Source: Symsagittifera roscoffensis (taxonomy: Eukaryota; Xenacoelomorpha; Acoela; Convolutidae). From it: a DNA stretch of 64,000 bases. Positions 48,001-56,608 of this stretch are shown one piece after another. The stretch is taken from contig NC_087062.1 in the NCBI RefSeq assembly GCF_963678635.1, positions 66,699,415 through 66,763,414 on the forward strand, read 5' to 3'. The stretch's first letter is position 1. The number at the start of each line of letters is the position of its first letter. A program made the position numbers and the translations under genes. A model generated the notes under the pieces. The model was given only the letters and a program-made list of their open reading frames with translations, was not told where the DNA came from and did not search any database.

Positions 48001-51000
48001 TGATCAAGAACGATGCTCCCACTACTTCCCACCCTGCCGAACGGATAGTTGTAGTGATTGCGCCCAGTATATTAATTGGCTGTTTATTGTAGTCCACAAA
48101 TTGAGCAGTCAAATTTAGATTTTCCCGTGGAGTGAACTTCGTATTTTTCGAAGTCTCTAATATTTGCTTTGCGGTTGCCCAATTAAGAAACGATACTGGA
48201 CTTCCGGTATCAATGGTCATCTATTCTCACCAAAGCTTTCAATGACCTTATTTGTTGCGATCGTGTATTTCTGCGAATATCGACCTTCTGTATGTCCTTA
48301 CCGCTGTCCCTGGTTTCTTGTTTTCTATTCGCTTGCTGTTTTATGTATTCGTCTATCTGTTCTAACGACGACAACTAAAATTCGATAGCCATTATTTCAA
48401 ACTCATCGCACGAGTCAAATGACTGAATCAAATTACACTCTTCTCCAAATAATCGACCACATCGAGTACACGTTTTCGAATCTATAGGATTTCTCCTCTC
48501 TCTTTTATCCGAGTATGATTTCTTTTTGTACGTATTGCTCGATTGTCTCCTGCCATTATAATTCTTATTACCAATATTCATGATTGGTTCTTGCTTTATT
48601 TTCATTGTTCCGTGAATTTGACCTGCACTTGCAGTCAGTGAGTTCGCTTTTTGAAATGCCTGAGTTGTCTGTTTGCTCTGTTCAAATTTCAATGCCCTCT
48701 TCAATACTTCCTCTGGTGAGAATGTTTCAAATGTTAATGTGTCCTGCAATGCCACATTCTTCATTTTCGATATGAATAAATCACGCACTAGTTCATCTTC
48801 AAGTGTTCCTAACTCCGCTTTGGCTGCTTGGGCAGTTAATGCTGCATGAAAGACCTCTAATGTTTCGCCTGTTTCTTGAGCTCGATTAAACAGTTTGTAA
48901 CGCTCATACGTAACGCTTTGTGTTTTGTCAAATGCAATCTTTGCCAAAGCAACCATCTCTCGAAATTCTAACTTTGAAACTTCCACATGCGGATTCTTTT
49001 GTACAAATTTCTTTTTCCCTTCTGTTCCTAACGCTAGGAATAATCTAGAGGCTACCCTTTTTTTGTACTTCATTATAATATACGTTGTGTCCAACCTTTG
49101 GTCCTCTAGCTCTTTCATCGTTTTCAAGAAGAATTTTGTACCGTGCGAGTTGGTTTCTGGCCTCTCTCTCTGCAATCGCTTGTGCATTCTCGTGGAGTCT
49201 CCGGCCTAGGTAACGGTTCCAACAAAACTTCCTTTGGTTCTTCTAACAATAGTTCCGGATTCACGCTCTCCTTTACTGTTACTGCCAGTAAAAGTTGATC
49301 TAGCCATATCTTAAAATTCCACGGAGGGTCGGAATTCGCGGTAGTCCAAAATACAGGAATTCCCATATCCGTTCTATTGTCTTGGGACATAAATCCTACT
49401 GACTGCGCCATGTGATATTCCTATGCTATGGGTGTTAGTTAGTAATAAAACAGAAGAGTAATAAATTGTAATTTACCTCTTGTTGAAACTTGGTTTTTGT
49501 TAAGAGATCATGTTTATCTTTTCATATCTCTCTTCAGATTGCAAACGTCCAAATGACTGTTGCGTTCGGCCAGCCTGAATGGCCTTGAATAATACTAACA
49601 ATACATAACAGAATATTAATACCACTTATTCTCAAGGTTACTGTGGCAACAGTACTACACCGTACCACAAATACGAAGAAAAAGCGATGTGATTTATTTT
49701 TATCGAGCTAATTTTTTTTCGCGTATACGCACCTGAAGTTGGTTTCTGCAGTCCACCAGTTCTCGGCAGACTAGGCTTGCCACATATTTGATTAACCAAA
49801 CGAAATTTCCTGCGGAGTTTACGGACATAAAAGTTCAAATATTCCGGCTCTTTCCAATGAAAGCCCCCGCCACCAGAAAGTTTTTGCCCAGCCCCATAAT
49901 ATTAAGTTCTTTTCCGGGTCGTTTTTTGTTTTTGGTGTGACGAGAGAATCTAAACGAAAGCCTAAAGTTTCGATAGTAAAAAAAATCAAGGAGATTTGTC
50001 ATCAGTGCTTTATATTAAATAAATTTATATTTTTTAAAAGTCAGGCGTATTTTGTTACAGAATTTTTTGTCGATTCGTTTTTATTTTCTTAATCCCAAGT
50101 AGGCGCTAAACGTCTTCTTGGTAACTGATTTCACTTGTGTTAAAGTAAGTAATAGTTAGTTTTTGAAAAATTAAAACAACGTTTTAAGCCTATTACAAGC
50201 CTCCTCGCTCGATTTGTTTTGCTTGAAATTAGACGAAAAATTTAAACCGGTTTTTCTCGACACGGTTTTTCGAATCACGACTAAAAAGGCTTTAATATGT
50301 TATATCACTCAACTCATTTCAATGATTATTTGTGGAACTTGATTTTTTTGCGCGGAAAACAAAAAAATAAATAAATAAAACACCCGAATACTCGCCATTT
50401 TCAATGGTCGCAACAAAAACAGAAGCTGGGGGTCTGTGTTTTTTTAGGATTCGCAATGAGCATTGCGAAGACAGTTATTAAGGTCAGTTTTTTCAGTAAA
50501 ATGTTTTAAAAATTGTTTATACTCGAGATTTGACTTTTGATGTCTTTAGTTCAATTCAAATTCATTTGCGAAAATGAATTTGCAAATGGCGCAAAAATGT
50601 GACTGATTTCGAGTTTTGAAATGCATATCATTTTTAAGTTTTCCAGCAGAATAAAAAAATTACCTACTAGACTCTGTGTACTTAAGAGCTTTAACGTGAT
50701 ACATCTTTTTTTGTTTTCTTTAATTCATTGGTATAGTCTCAGCTGTTTGTTTGCGAAAGCAAGTGTACTTGTAATCGGGAACTCGACTTTTTTTTTCAAA
50801 TTTATATGAAACTAATCTTGCTTTTTTCCTAAAACCTCTCTCAATTGCAGGCCCATTCTTCACTTAGTTTAGTGGTGAAGCGCGTAACTTCGTATTCTAA
50901 GGCCATTTTCGATATATAATTTTGATGTGAATATATTTGTTTCGAATTTTCTATCCGCTAGCTTGCAATGCTGTATTTGTGTTGTATCTCAAGTGTAACG

Positions 51001-51494
51001 AAACTCGTCATCGGCTCTGTGTTAAATAATAATGTGTTCAAGATGCTGATAATTTTCTGATCAATGTAAAATTTGGGTCCGTTTCAGCGGGTCTGTGTAG
51101 CTGTTGTTTTTGAGTGGATATTGAGTAGAAGTTATACAAAATGAATCAATTCAGTGCTTCCTCTAAAACTGGAAATGTAGATCTAAGTTTTTGTTTCAGC
51201 GAGGAATCTGTAACAAAGTGCGAGGCGTCTCTTTCACGCCTCAAGCAGTCTCAAGCGGAGCTTTCAAAGTGCAAGCAATCTTTTGCGAAGGACTTGAGCC
51301 ACATAGAAATGCAACTAGGAGGCCACATGACACAATGGGCTAACATGCAGAGGTACTGGGATTCGAACCCTGCTGCGAAGATGGAGAGAGATGCTTTTGT
51401 AGACTTCTTTTTGCGTCCCACTCAAACCAGTCTGAATATTTCTCGATGGAAAAAAGGGTTTAGCTCTGCTGTTTCCGGATCGTTTGGGTGCTAA
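33098..51494 (+). CDS. Coiled-coil protein, possibly augmin subunit HAUS5
   Basis: Exons inferred: 33098-33420, 33487-33540, 35193-35310, 35386-35679, about 36618-36908 (one or two exons, boundaries unresolved), 37910-38107, 38323-38503, 39081-39233, 39436-39890 and 51200-51494. Apart from the 36618-36711 part, all junctions keep phase with GT-AG sites, except a GC donor after 35310. The protein is predominantly alpha-helical coiled coil with few domain marks. The pattern QxxIL-Y-xxxV-E-D-R-IL-G in exon 39081 and the C-terminal RYWDSNPAAKM...SLNISRW resemble HAUS5, a microtubule-branching augmin subunit, as I remember it; this is tentative. The last intron is about 11.3 kb and hosts a retrotransposon. 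Exon 10 ends GCGCT|GTGAGT and exon 11 opens C-GAG, restoring frame. If that join is wrong, the last exon is a separate gene starting at ATG 51141. An AATAAA lies at 51618-51623. Confidence 0.6.
34254..34658. mobile_element. hAT-like MITE, 405 bp
   Basis: The ends are CAGGGGCGAATTTAG and its imperfect inverse CTTAGATCCGCCCCTG. They are flanked by 8-bp direct repeats CACACCCA (34246-34253) and CCCACCCA (34659-34666), seven of eight bases matching. CAGGGGCG ends and 8-bp target duplications are typical of the hAT superfamily. There is no transposase; the ORF across it (34129-34467) is not meaningful. It sits inside an intron of the coiled-coil gene. A related fragment containing GGGAGAGCTC and GGTCGACAAAA occurs near 54625-54700. 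Confidence 0.8.
36095..36520. repeat. Dispersed AT-rich repeat, copy 1
   Basis: Shared phrases are AGTAATGAACGTAGTGAAGA, GGAAAAAGTCTTAAAAT, AGCACTCTCCAATTACGAACG, CCAGCGGAATAAAAACTTA, GATCCAGTTTTCTCAAG and GAGCTTAAAGGG. The same order recurs at about 55720-56040 and 59505-60745, and in part at 50500-50720, 53640-53900 and 54060-54290. It lies in an intron of the coiled-coil gene. No coding capacity is seen. Confidence 0.7.
38945..39025 (+). mobile_element. tRNA-derived SINE head
   Basis: It contains TAGCACAGTTGTGTAGGGC, resembling a Pol III A box, and GGGGTTCTATTCC, resembling a B box, spaced as in a tRNA. A T-rich tract follows. It is not a functional tRNA because the arms do not pair well. 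It is one of three such heads in the window. Confidence 0.5.
39931..41455. repeat. Inverted repeat of about 1.5 kb, centre about 40693
   Basis: Two diverged arms fold on each other. Examples are CCAACCATCGAGCT near 39950 with its inverse near 41430, TTAAAGAGGAAC near 40010 with its inverse near 41370, and CCAAAATTTTACGTTTT near 40118 with its inverse near 41270. The inner part is made of degenerate units of about 100 bp (TTGAAATATTTCAAAG...ATAGCTTGAATAGCTTGCTTAG). It lies in the last intron of the coiled-coil gene. Confidence 0.75.
41500..42715 (+). repeat. Degenerate tandem array, about 100-bp unit
   Basis: Repeated phrases are TTTCAAAGTTTCATAGCTTGAATAGCTTGC, AGAAAAACTTGAATTTTT, GCGAACCGATTCGCTCTATG and AAATAACTTGAAAT. 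It continues the material of the inverted repeat to its left. The retrotransposon at 42721 is inserted at its right end. Confidence 0.7.
42721..42981 (-). repeat. 3' LTR of the intronic Gypsy element
   Basis: 261 bp, TGTGATATTCC ... GTACCACA on the + strand, with its copy at 49411-49669. The purine-rich AGGGGAA adjoins it on the element strand. AATAC target duplication precedes it. Confidence 0.92.
43083..44608 (-). pseudogene. Integrase C-terminal region and tail of pol
   Basis: Three frames, 43970-44608 (212 aa), 43558-43863 (101 aa) and 43083-43286 (67 aa), follow the integrase core and end near the 3' LTR. Composition is Lys/Arg/Ser-rich. The first part resembles the C-terminal extension of Gypsy integrases; the rest is low-complexity and unassigned. 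It is broken by frameshifts. Confidence 0.6.
44583..45065 (-). pseudogene. Integrase core (DDE) of the intronic element
   Basis: 160 residues of the rve fold. The catalytic triad is visible as the Asp in LQLDYAGPL, the Asp in IKTDQFSGF and the Glu in GLVERTIQTIKRR. The core looks complete. It joins the preceding frame across a shift near 45060. The enzyme would insert the cDNA copy into host DNA. Confidence 0.85.
45013..46614 (-). pseudogene. RNase H end, long linker and integrase zinc domain
   Basis: 533 residues. It begins with the end of RNase H (YLLGKEFVIATNHKALVSAL, RLTRWVDRLLPYQFKVIHIPGKD, DYLSRDP). Next comes an unusually long, charged, low-complexity linker of about 250 residues, then the integrase N-terminal HHCC region (LRRLHQGHPGQEAM...SCTRYGKN). 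The last zinc cysteine is Tyr here, so this copy's zinc site is broken. Confidence 0.8.
46726..48220 (-). pseudogene. Protease and reverse transcriptase of the intronic element
   Basis: 47147-48220 (357 aa) starts at the protease active site (TIDTGSPVSFLN; second motif CILGLDLQSKVGI). It continues into RT with VLDLKYAYSQLKL (motif A), FYGLADMPAEFQKAM (motif B) and the catalytic FLDD. A stop and shift around 47075-47147 separates 46726-47070, which holds the thumb/connection (LRSFLGSINHLAKFIP) and the start of RNase H (VKCDASHSGLGASL). Confidence 0.88.
48375..49411 (-). pseudogene. Gag of the intronic element
   Basis: Two overlapping frames, 49124-49411 (95 aa) and 48375-49187 (270 aa). The first begins MAQSVGFMSQDNRTDMG, and its ATG spans the LTR/primer-site junction. 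The second has a capsid-like helical region (LFNRAQETGETLEVFHAALTAQA, LVRDLFISKM, VLKRALKFEQS) typical of Gypsy Gag. It ends in a CxxCGxLFGEEC segment that may be a rudimentary zinc knuckle. Confidence 0.75.
49411..49669 (-). repeat. 5' LTR of the intronic Gypsy element
   Basis: 259 bp, the near-identical copy of 42721-42981. It carries the transcription start side of the element on the - strand. The AATAC target duplication follows at 49670-49674. Confidence 0.92.
49670..51199. other. Remainder of the last intron of the coiled-coil gene
   Basis: About 1.5 kb, A/T-rich. It includes part of the dispersed repeat near 50500-50720 and a weak tRNA-like stretch near 50855-50885 (TAGTTTAGTGGT A-box-like, no good B box). 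It ends in the acceptor TTTTTGTTTCAG at 51199. Confidence 0.5.
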
Positions 51495-51924
51495 TGCTAA
51501 GTATGGTCAGATACTTAATGAATTGCCTTTTGAAAAATATTCGAAATAATTTCGTGGGTTTTTTTACGGTATTTTTTAAAGTATCTATGATTGTTCATGT
51601 AGTTTGTTTTATAATGCAATAAAGCAGTCAGTTTTTTCAAGCTTTCTCAAGAACTGAAATTTGGCATTTTTTGGAATTAACTACCAAATTCTCATTAAGT
51701 CCCCTGATCATAGTGTTTACTCCTATATCTTATATTAAATCGTTGAATTGTTTATTGAGAAATTTGTCTGTCTTTGCCTTCTTTTTGATCAGCGTTGTTA
51801 TAAGTTTCATTAATGTTGTGTTAGTAGTTAGTCTTGATGAGATTATAGGAGACTTAATTCTTGCGAAAATGTCTGGGAGAAAGTTTTCTATCTTAAGCTG
51901 CTTACACTAGCCAGCTTTAGTGAG

Positions 51925-52763
51925 CGTTGGTGTTATACTACGACTATTTTTTTTTCTAACCTGAGTCGCAAATATTGACGGCTTTTTGATAGCATGTGCT
52001 TTGACATTCGAATAGTAATAAGTTAACACAGTTGATACATTTCTAATTCATCATTTAAACCGAAAAAAGCTATTTGTTTCAAACAAATAGCTTTAGCGAG
52101 CGCTTGTGTTATACTACGACTATTCTTTTTTTTCTAACCTGAGTCGCAAATATTGACGGCTTTTTGATAGTATGTGCTTTGACATTCGAATAGTAATAAG
52201 TTAACACAGTTGATACTTTTCTAATTCATCAAATAAACTGAAAAAAGCTATTTGTTTCAAACAACATAACAATAATTGAAACTAGGTTTCAGAAATTTTC
52301 TAACTGATTATATCTCGTAATTTTTTGAAATGCATAATTTATACTGAATGTGGTTTTCTGCTTTTCATTGGTGTTATACTACGACTATTCTTTTTTTTTC
52401 TAACCTGAGTCGCAAATATTGACGGCTTTTTGATAGCATGTGCTTTGACATTCGAATAGTAATAAGTTAACACAGTTGATACATTTCTAATTCATCATTG
52501 GTGTTATACTACGACTATTCTTTTTTTCTAACCTGAGTCGCAAATATTGACGGTTTTTTGATAGCATGTGCTTTGACATTCGAGTAGTAATAAGTTAACA
52601 CAGTTGATACATTTCTAATTCATCAAATAAACCGAAAAAAGCTATTTGTTTCAAAGAACATAACAATAATTAAAGCTCGGGTTTCAGAATTTTTCTAATC
52701 GATTATATCTCGCAATTTTTTGAAATGCATAATTTATACTTAATGTGGTTTTCTGCTTTTCAT
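51925..52763 (+). repeat. Tandem array, about 130-bp core, four units
   Basis: Each unit has GTGTTATACTACGACTATT, a T run, CTAACCTGAGTCGCAAATATTGACGG, TTTTTGATAG.ATGTGCTTTGAC and TAAGTTAACACAGTTGATAC. Units start near 51928, 52107, 52369 and 52498. Two of them carry an extra segment of about 136 bp (AAGCTATTTGTTTCAAA ... GGTTTTCTGCTTTTCAT), giving alternating short and long units. A perfect hairpin AGCTATTTG-TTTCAAACAAATAGCT lies at about 52067-52093. A relative is near 63745-63805. Confidence 0.85.
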
Positions 52764-55700
52764 TTAATTGCATGCAAAATTAGTGTGTTTCGTTGCCACT
52801 TTTGCTGCATATCATTAGCAATGTGTTCGCATATATAGCTGTTTTTATTTGTGACTAATGTTTGCCGGTTGTTAAGCGTTGGTGGCCGAGAGGGCAGGGC
52901 GTGAGACTCCAATTCTTGAGGTTTGAGAATTGCTCGAAGCCCACACTTAGTCGAGTTTTACTAACTCGAGGCTTATTTCTATCTGTTATTTAATTTCATA
53001 AAGCTGCTTTTTTGTCGTGTTCTCGCTAGTGTTTGCGAAGCTCAGCTTCGCATCTGTGTTAATGTAGTAGCTCTACCGTATTTAGATGAAATCCGTTGGA
53101 ATTGTTAAAGTGAACTGACTCATTTGCATTTCTAGCTATTGTGAAAAAATCAGTGGATTTGCTTGTGAGCTTAATAGCTTTCCAGTTTGTATTGGTGTGA
53201 CCAAAGCCGCATATAGAAATATAGAAATTGTGAAAAAGGCCTGTTTGCTCACAGTTTTGCTTTTTTAATATAAATAATCTTTAATAGTTGGACCAATAAA
53301 GCGATCTCCCCCATACCAATTTTGTTTCAGGAGGAGATTCATTCACTTAATTACTGAACAAATTGTTTATTTTTGAACCAATCAGAAACGAGTAATTTGC
53401 GCATAACCAAACGCAAAACGTTTGGAAAATGAATTAGATTTTTCCTTAAGCCTAAATTTGTTGAGCCGACGTTAAATTTTTCTTTTGCTTGAATAATATT
53501 TTTCAAGTTTCATTGAACGAAAGAAGACACTTTTTTTGACACTTTTTTCTTGATGGTTTTTTTTTGGAAAATTTGATTTTTCGCAGTTTGACTTATATTT
53601 TCTTTTTACGTTCAGTTCATTGTTAAAGGAAGACAAACTTAACTATCAAAAAGTAAAAGCGTAAAGGTCACGAAAATTGTAATCTACATCTAAATTCGAA
53701 AGTGGATCTTAGTTTTCAGATTTTGGAGCGGAATAAAAACTTTGCTTATTGAACTAGAGCTAATTTAATCATAAATTGTTTGTGAAGTTCATATAGTTTT
53801 AAAGACATATATTTTAAGTTTGGATTTCAAAGTTTGAAGTTGCGTCAGCTTTTCTTCTGTTTCCTTTGCGTTAATTGACTTTTTTCTAATTGCTTGTTGG
53901 CCATGATTTTAAGTTGCAAAGCTCAAATAAGAGTTTTGGAGTTGAAAATATTCACTTGGACTTTCTTTGGGAGGAGAGAGGGGGGAGTTGTTTGAACTTG
54001 CTGGAGGAATTTTCTGTTAAAGTTTGAAAATTTTCAATGCATGTTTTTTTTTCACTGTAAAGAGCTCGAAAAACGTGATCGACATCTAGTTCAAAATTGG
54101 ATTCAAATTATAGTTTTCCCAGCGGAATAAAGTTAATTACTTTGTGATCAAGTTTTGTCAAATTAAGTATTTTTGTAAATCCAAAAAAGTCAATCATAAT
54201 TTACTCGAAGCACTTGTATTTTCTTGAAATTCGAAAGTTCGGTTTCATCGCGTTCAATGACGTTTTGCCAAATTTCACTTATCAGTCAATGATACAGAGT
54301 AAAGAGTGGTGAGAAGACCAACGAGGTTAGGCATGAAGACCAACTATTGATGGAATATCTTGATTATTTAGTGTAACAATTGGACTATGTGAGCACGAGA
54401 TGTAAAAGTAAAATAATGTAGGCTATTAATAAAAAGAGCCGTTTGAAGATTTTCACACTTGTTGGATCTAAAAGCGCGAAAAGGGCATTTTTGGAAAAAA
54501 TCAGTTCTTGAACCTAAGCTCCGAAGTCCCACAAGACACTATACATAAGCCAATTTGTAAAAACCGCCCTTAACAGTGACTCAAAATTTAACATATTCTC
54601 AAAATAAAGTATAGCGTCTTGATTTTTTTGGGAGAGCTCTGAAAATCATTTTGTTCGACCTAGAAAATGGTCGACAAAAATTTTGATAAAAAAGTTCGGA
54701 TACCTCCCGTAGAGAGTCTGAAAAATATCCGTGAGTGGTTAAAGATAAAAGAATTTTATGAGATGCCAGTTTTCGGAGGGTTTTACACCAAAAATTTAGT
54801 ACGCACTGATTACGAAATGATTAATTTTTCGTCATAAACATTATTTTTATTTAAATAGTGCCTCAATTCAGTTCGGATTATTATCTGAGCCTGATTCTTG
54901 CTACGCGTTTTAATGCTTGCTTCGCCTCTGGGTTAGAAATTTGTATTCAATTAACACAAGCAGAACAAATTGACAATTTTCAAATCCCCGTATTTTTCTG
55001 AAAATTGGTCGCAGCTGGAGCCCAGCGCAATAAATATCTTTAAAGCTCTAAAAGGTGTCCACGGTTTGAACGCTATCTGCGGTTTGAACGTTGATTTTTT
55101 TTTAATTTTAAGGCTTTAATCCGTCTAAACGGTTTCTGATAATGAATTAATAGGTAAGTGACTTAATTTTGCGCCTTTCAAAAAGAATGGATTTTCATCC
55201 TTTATTTGCCGCTAGATAAACTTTTCTGAACTCTTGCTAAATTTCCGAGTATTCATTTGAAAATTATTGAGACGAAATTCGGATTTTCATATTTGTATGT
55301 TTTTTCATTCTTTTTTAAACGTTTTTCGATTTACTGGCTTTCTTTTTTTTTCTGTTTGCTAACTTGCAATGTTTTATTATTTTTTGCTTTGCCTCTGTGT
55401 TAGAAAAATTTTTAGAAGTTAACAAAGTTGGACAAATTGTCATTTTTCAAACTCCCGAAAATTGGTCGCGGCTGGAGCTGAGGGCAGAAATATTTCTCAA
55501 ATATTAAAATCCTGTTAAAACGTGTTAATTGCAAATGAACGAAATGATTTATCAGTTATGTAGGCCATGATAATTTTTTCAGGAAAAAGTCTTAAAAGTC
55601 GTGGTTGCTCAAATTGAATTATTCACAAGCGGAGATCACTTGAAACATCGTTTTTCTTTCTGAAAACATATTTTTATGTTAATCTGATTACCGTAATTGG

Positions 55701-56500
55701 GGTATTTTTTTGTTAAGAGTAATGAACGTAGTCAGTACTCTAAATAGGTCTTGGTGTTTCTGTTGTTTTTTTTTCACGAAAAACTGATCGACTTATAGTT
55801 TCAAAAGTGGAATTTATCTCTCAGATTTCCCAGGGAAATGAAAAATTTACCTATTGATCCTGTTTTCTCATAGTTCGAAAAAAGTGCCGATCATAAATTG
55901 TTCGAGAAATTCAAAGAGCTTCAAGGGCATCTATTTTTTTTTGAAATTCGAAAGTTGAGATTTTTCATAAGTCAGTTTTCTTTCTGTTTAATTGCGTTCA
56001 TTGACTCTTTTCCAACTGTCTGTTGGCTGCGTTTAGAGTTCCGTTCAATTTTAATTGTGCGAAAAAAGTAGCCTCTCCTGTGCGAAATTGTAAACGATTA
56101 AAACTACAAAAATGACTGCTGTTGGAAATTGTCGTCATTGAACTGTTTTGGATGCTGTCTAAAACTGATGTTTCGATCATCGAAAACTGCCTGAAACAAA
56201 AAATTGTTCACCTACGATGATCAGAACAAAATGAAAATTGAAAAAAAAGGTTGATTGTTTATGCGAGCGGTAGTGTTGATGTTGAAATCTGATAAGCTAA
56301 TGATTGATCGACGTAGTATCGACTCCGTAACTTTTGAAATTGAAGTGTCAATTAAATCTGGTCTTAGTCCTGTGATTGTCTTTCACTTCAATCAGATGTG
56401 CTCACAAAGGCAATTTTAAGCGGAAATAATGATTTGACTGCAAGTAGCTATCAAAAGCTGGCGATAACCCTATTAAAATTCATCGAAAGATTTGTTTCAG
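52764..56500. other. Intergenic region with repeat fragments
   Basis: No gene is supported. It holds a tRNA-like SINE head (about 52878-52950), dispersed-repeat copies at about 53640-53900, 54060-54290 and 55720-56040, and a fragment related to the hAT-like MITE near 54625-54700. It ends in an acceptor-like GATTTGTTTCAG at 56500, upstream of RYK. Confidence 0.55.
52878..52950 (+). mobile_element. tRNA-derived SINE head (Leu/Ser-type)
   Basis: TGGTGGCCGAGAGGGCAGG followed by GCGTGAGACTCCAATTC and a B-box-like GCTCGAAGCCCAC closely follows the layout of a class II tRNA (Leu/Ser). The arms do not close fully, so it is tRNA-derived rather than a working tRNA. Confidence 0.5.
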
Positions 56501-56608
56501 ATTTGAATTGAAACCAATCAAAAATAAGTAATAATGAGCCGGCATCTTAACTGACACTGCCTAGTCAAGTGAGGTTGATGTAGACCTCTGGCGCTCGGAC
56601 TGACTAAA

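Larger units (their letters stand above)
42721..49669 (-). mobile_element. Complete but inactivated Ty3/Gypsy-type LTR retrotransposon
   Basis: 6,949 bp between direct LTRs, flanked by a 5-bp target duplication AATAC (42716-42720 and 49670-49674). It is oriented on the - strand. The LTRs begin TGTG and end CACA on both strands and differ by six changes that I count by eye in about 260 bp, so the insertion is fairly recent. Inside the 5' LTR (right end) lies a primer-binding-type TGGCGCAGTCAG. Inside the 3' LTR (left end) is a purine tract. Gene order gag-protease-RT-RNase H-integrase places it in Ty3/Gypsy. Frames are broken by stops and shifts. It sits antisense in the last intron of the coiled-coil gene. 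Confidence 0.95.

Noticed and set aside
51141-51199. Separate small gene starting at ATG 51141
   Set aside because: A strong acceptor at 51199 and exact phase match to the exon ending at 39890 make a terminal exon more likely; the alternative is kept in the gene entry.
52878-52950. Functional tRNA gene
   Set aside because: A/B boxes are present but acceptor and D/T stems do not pair properly; better read as a SINE head.
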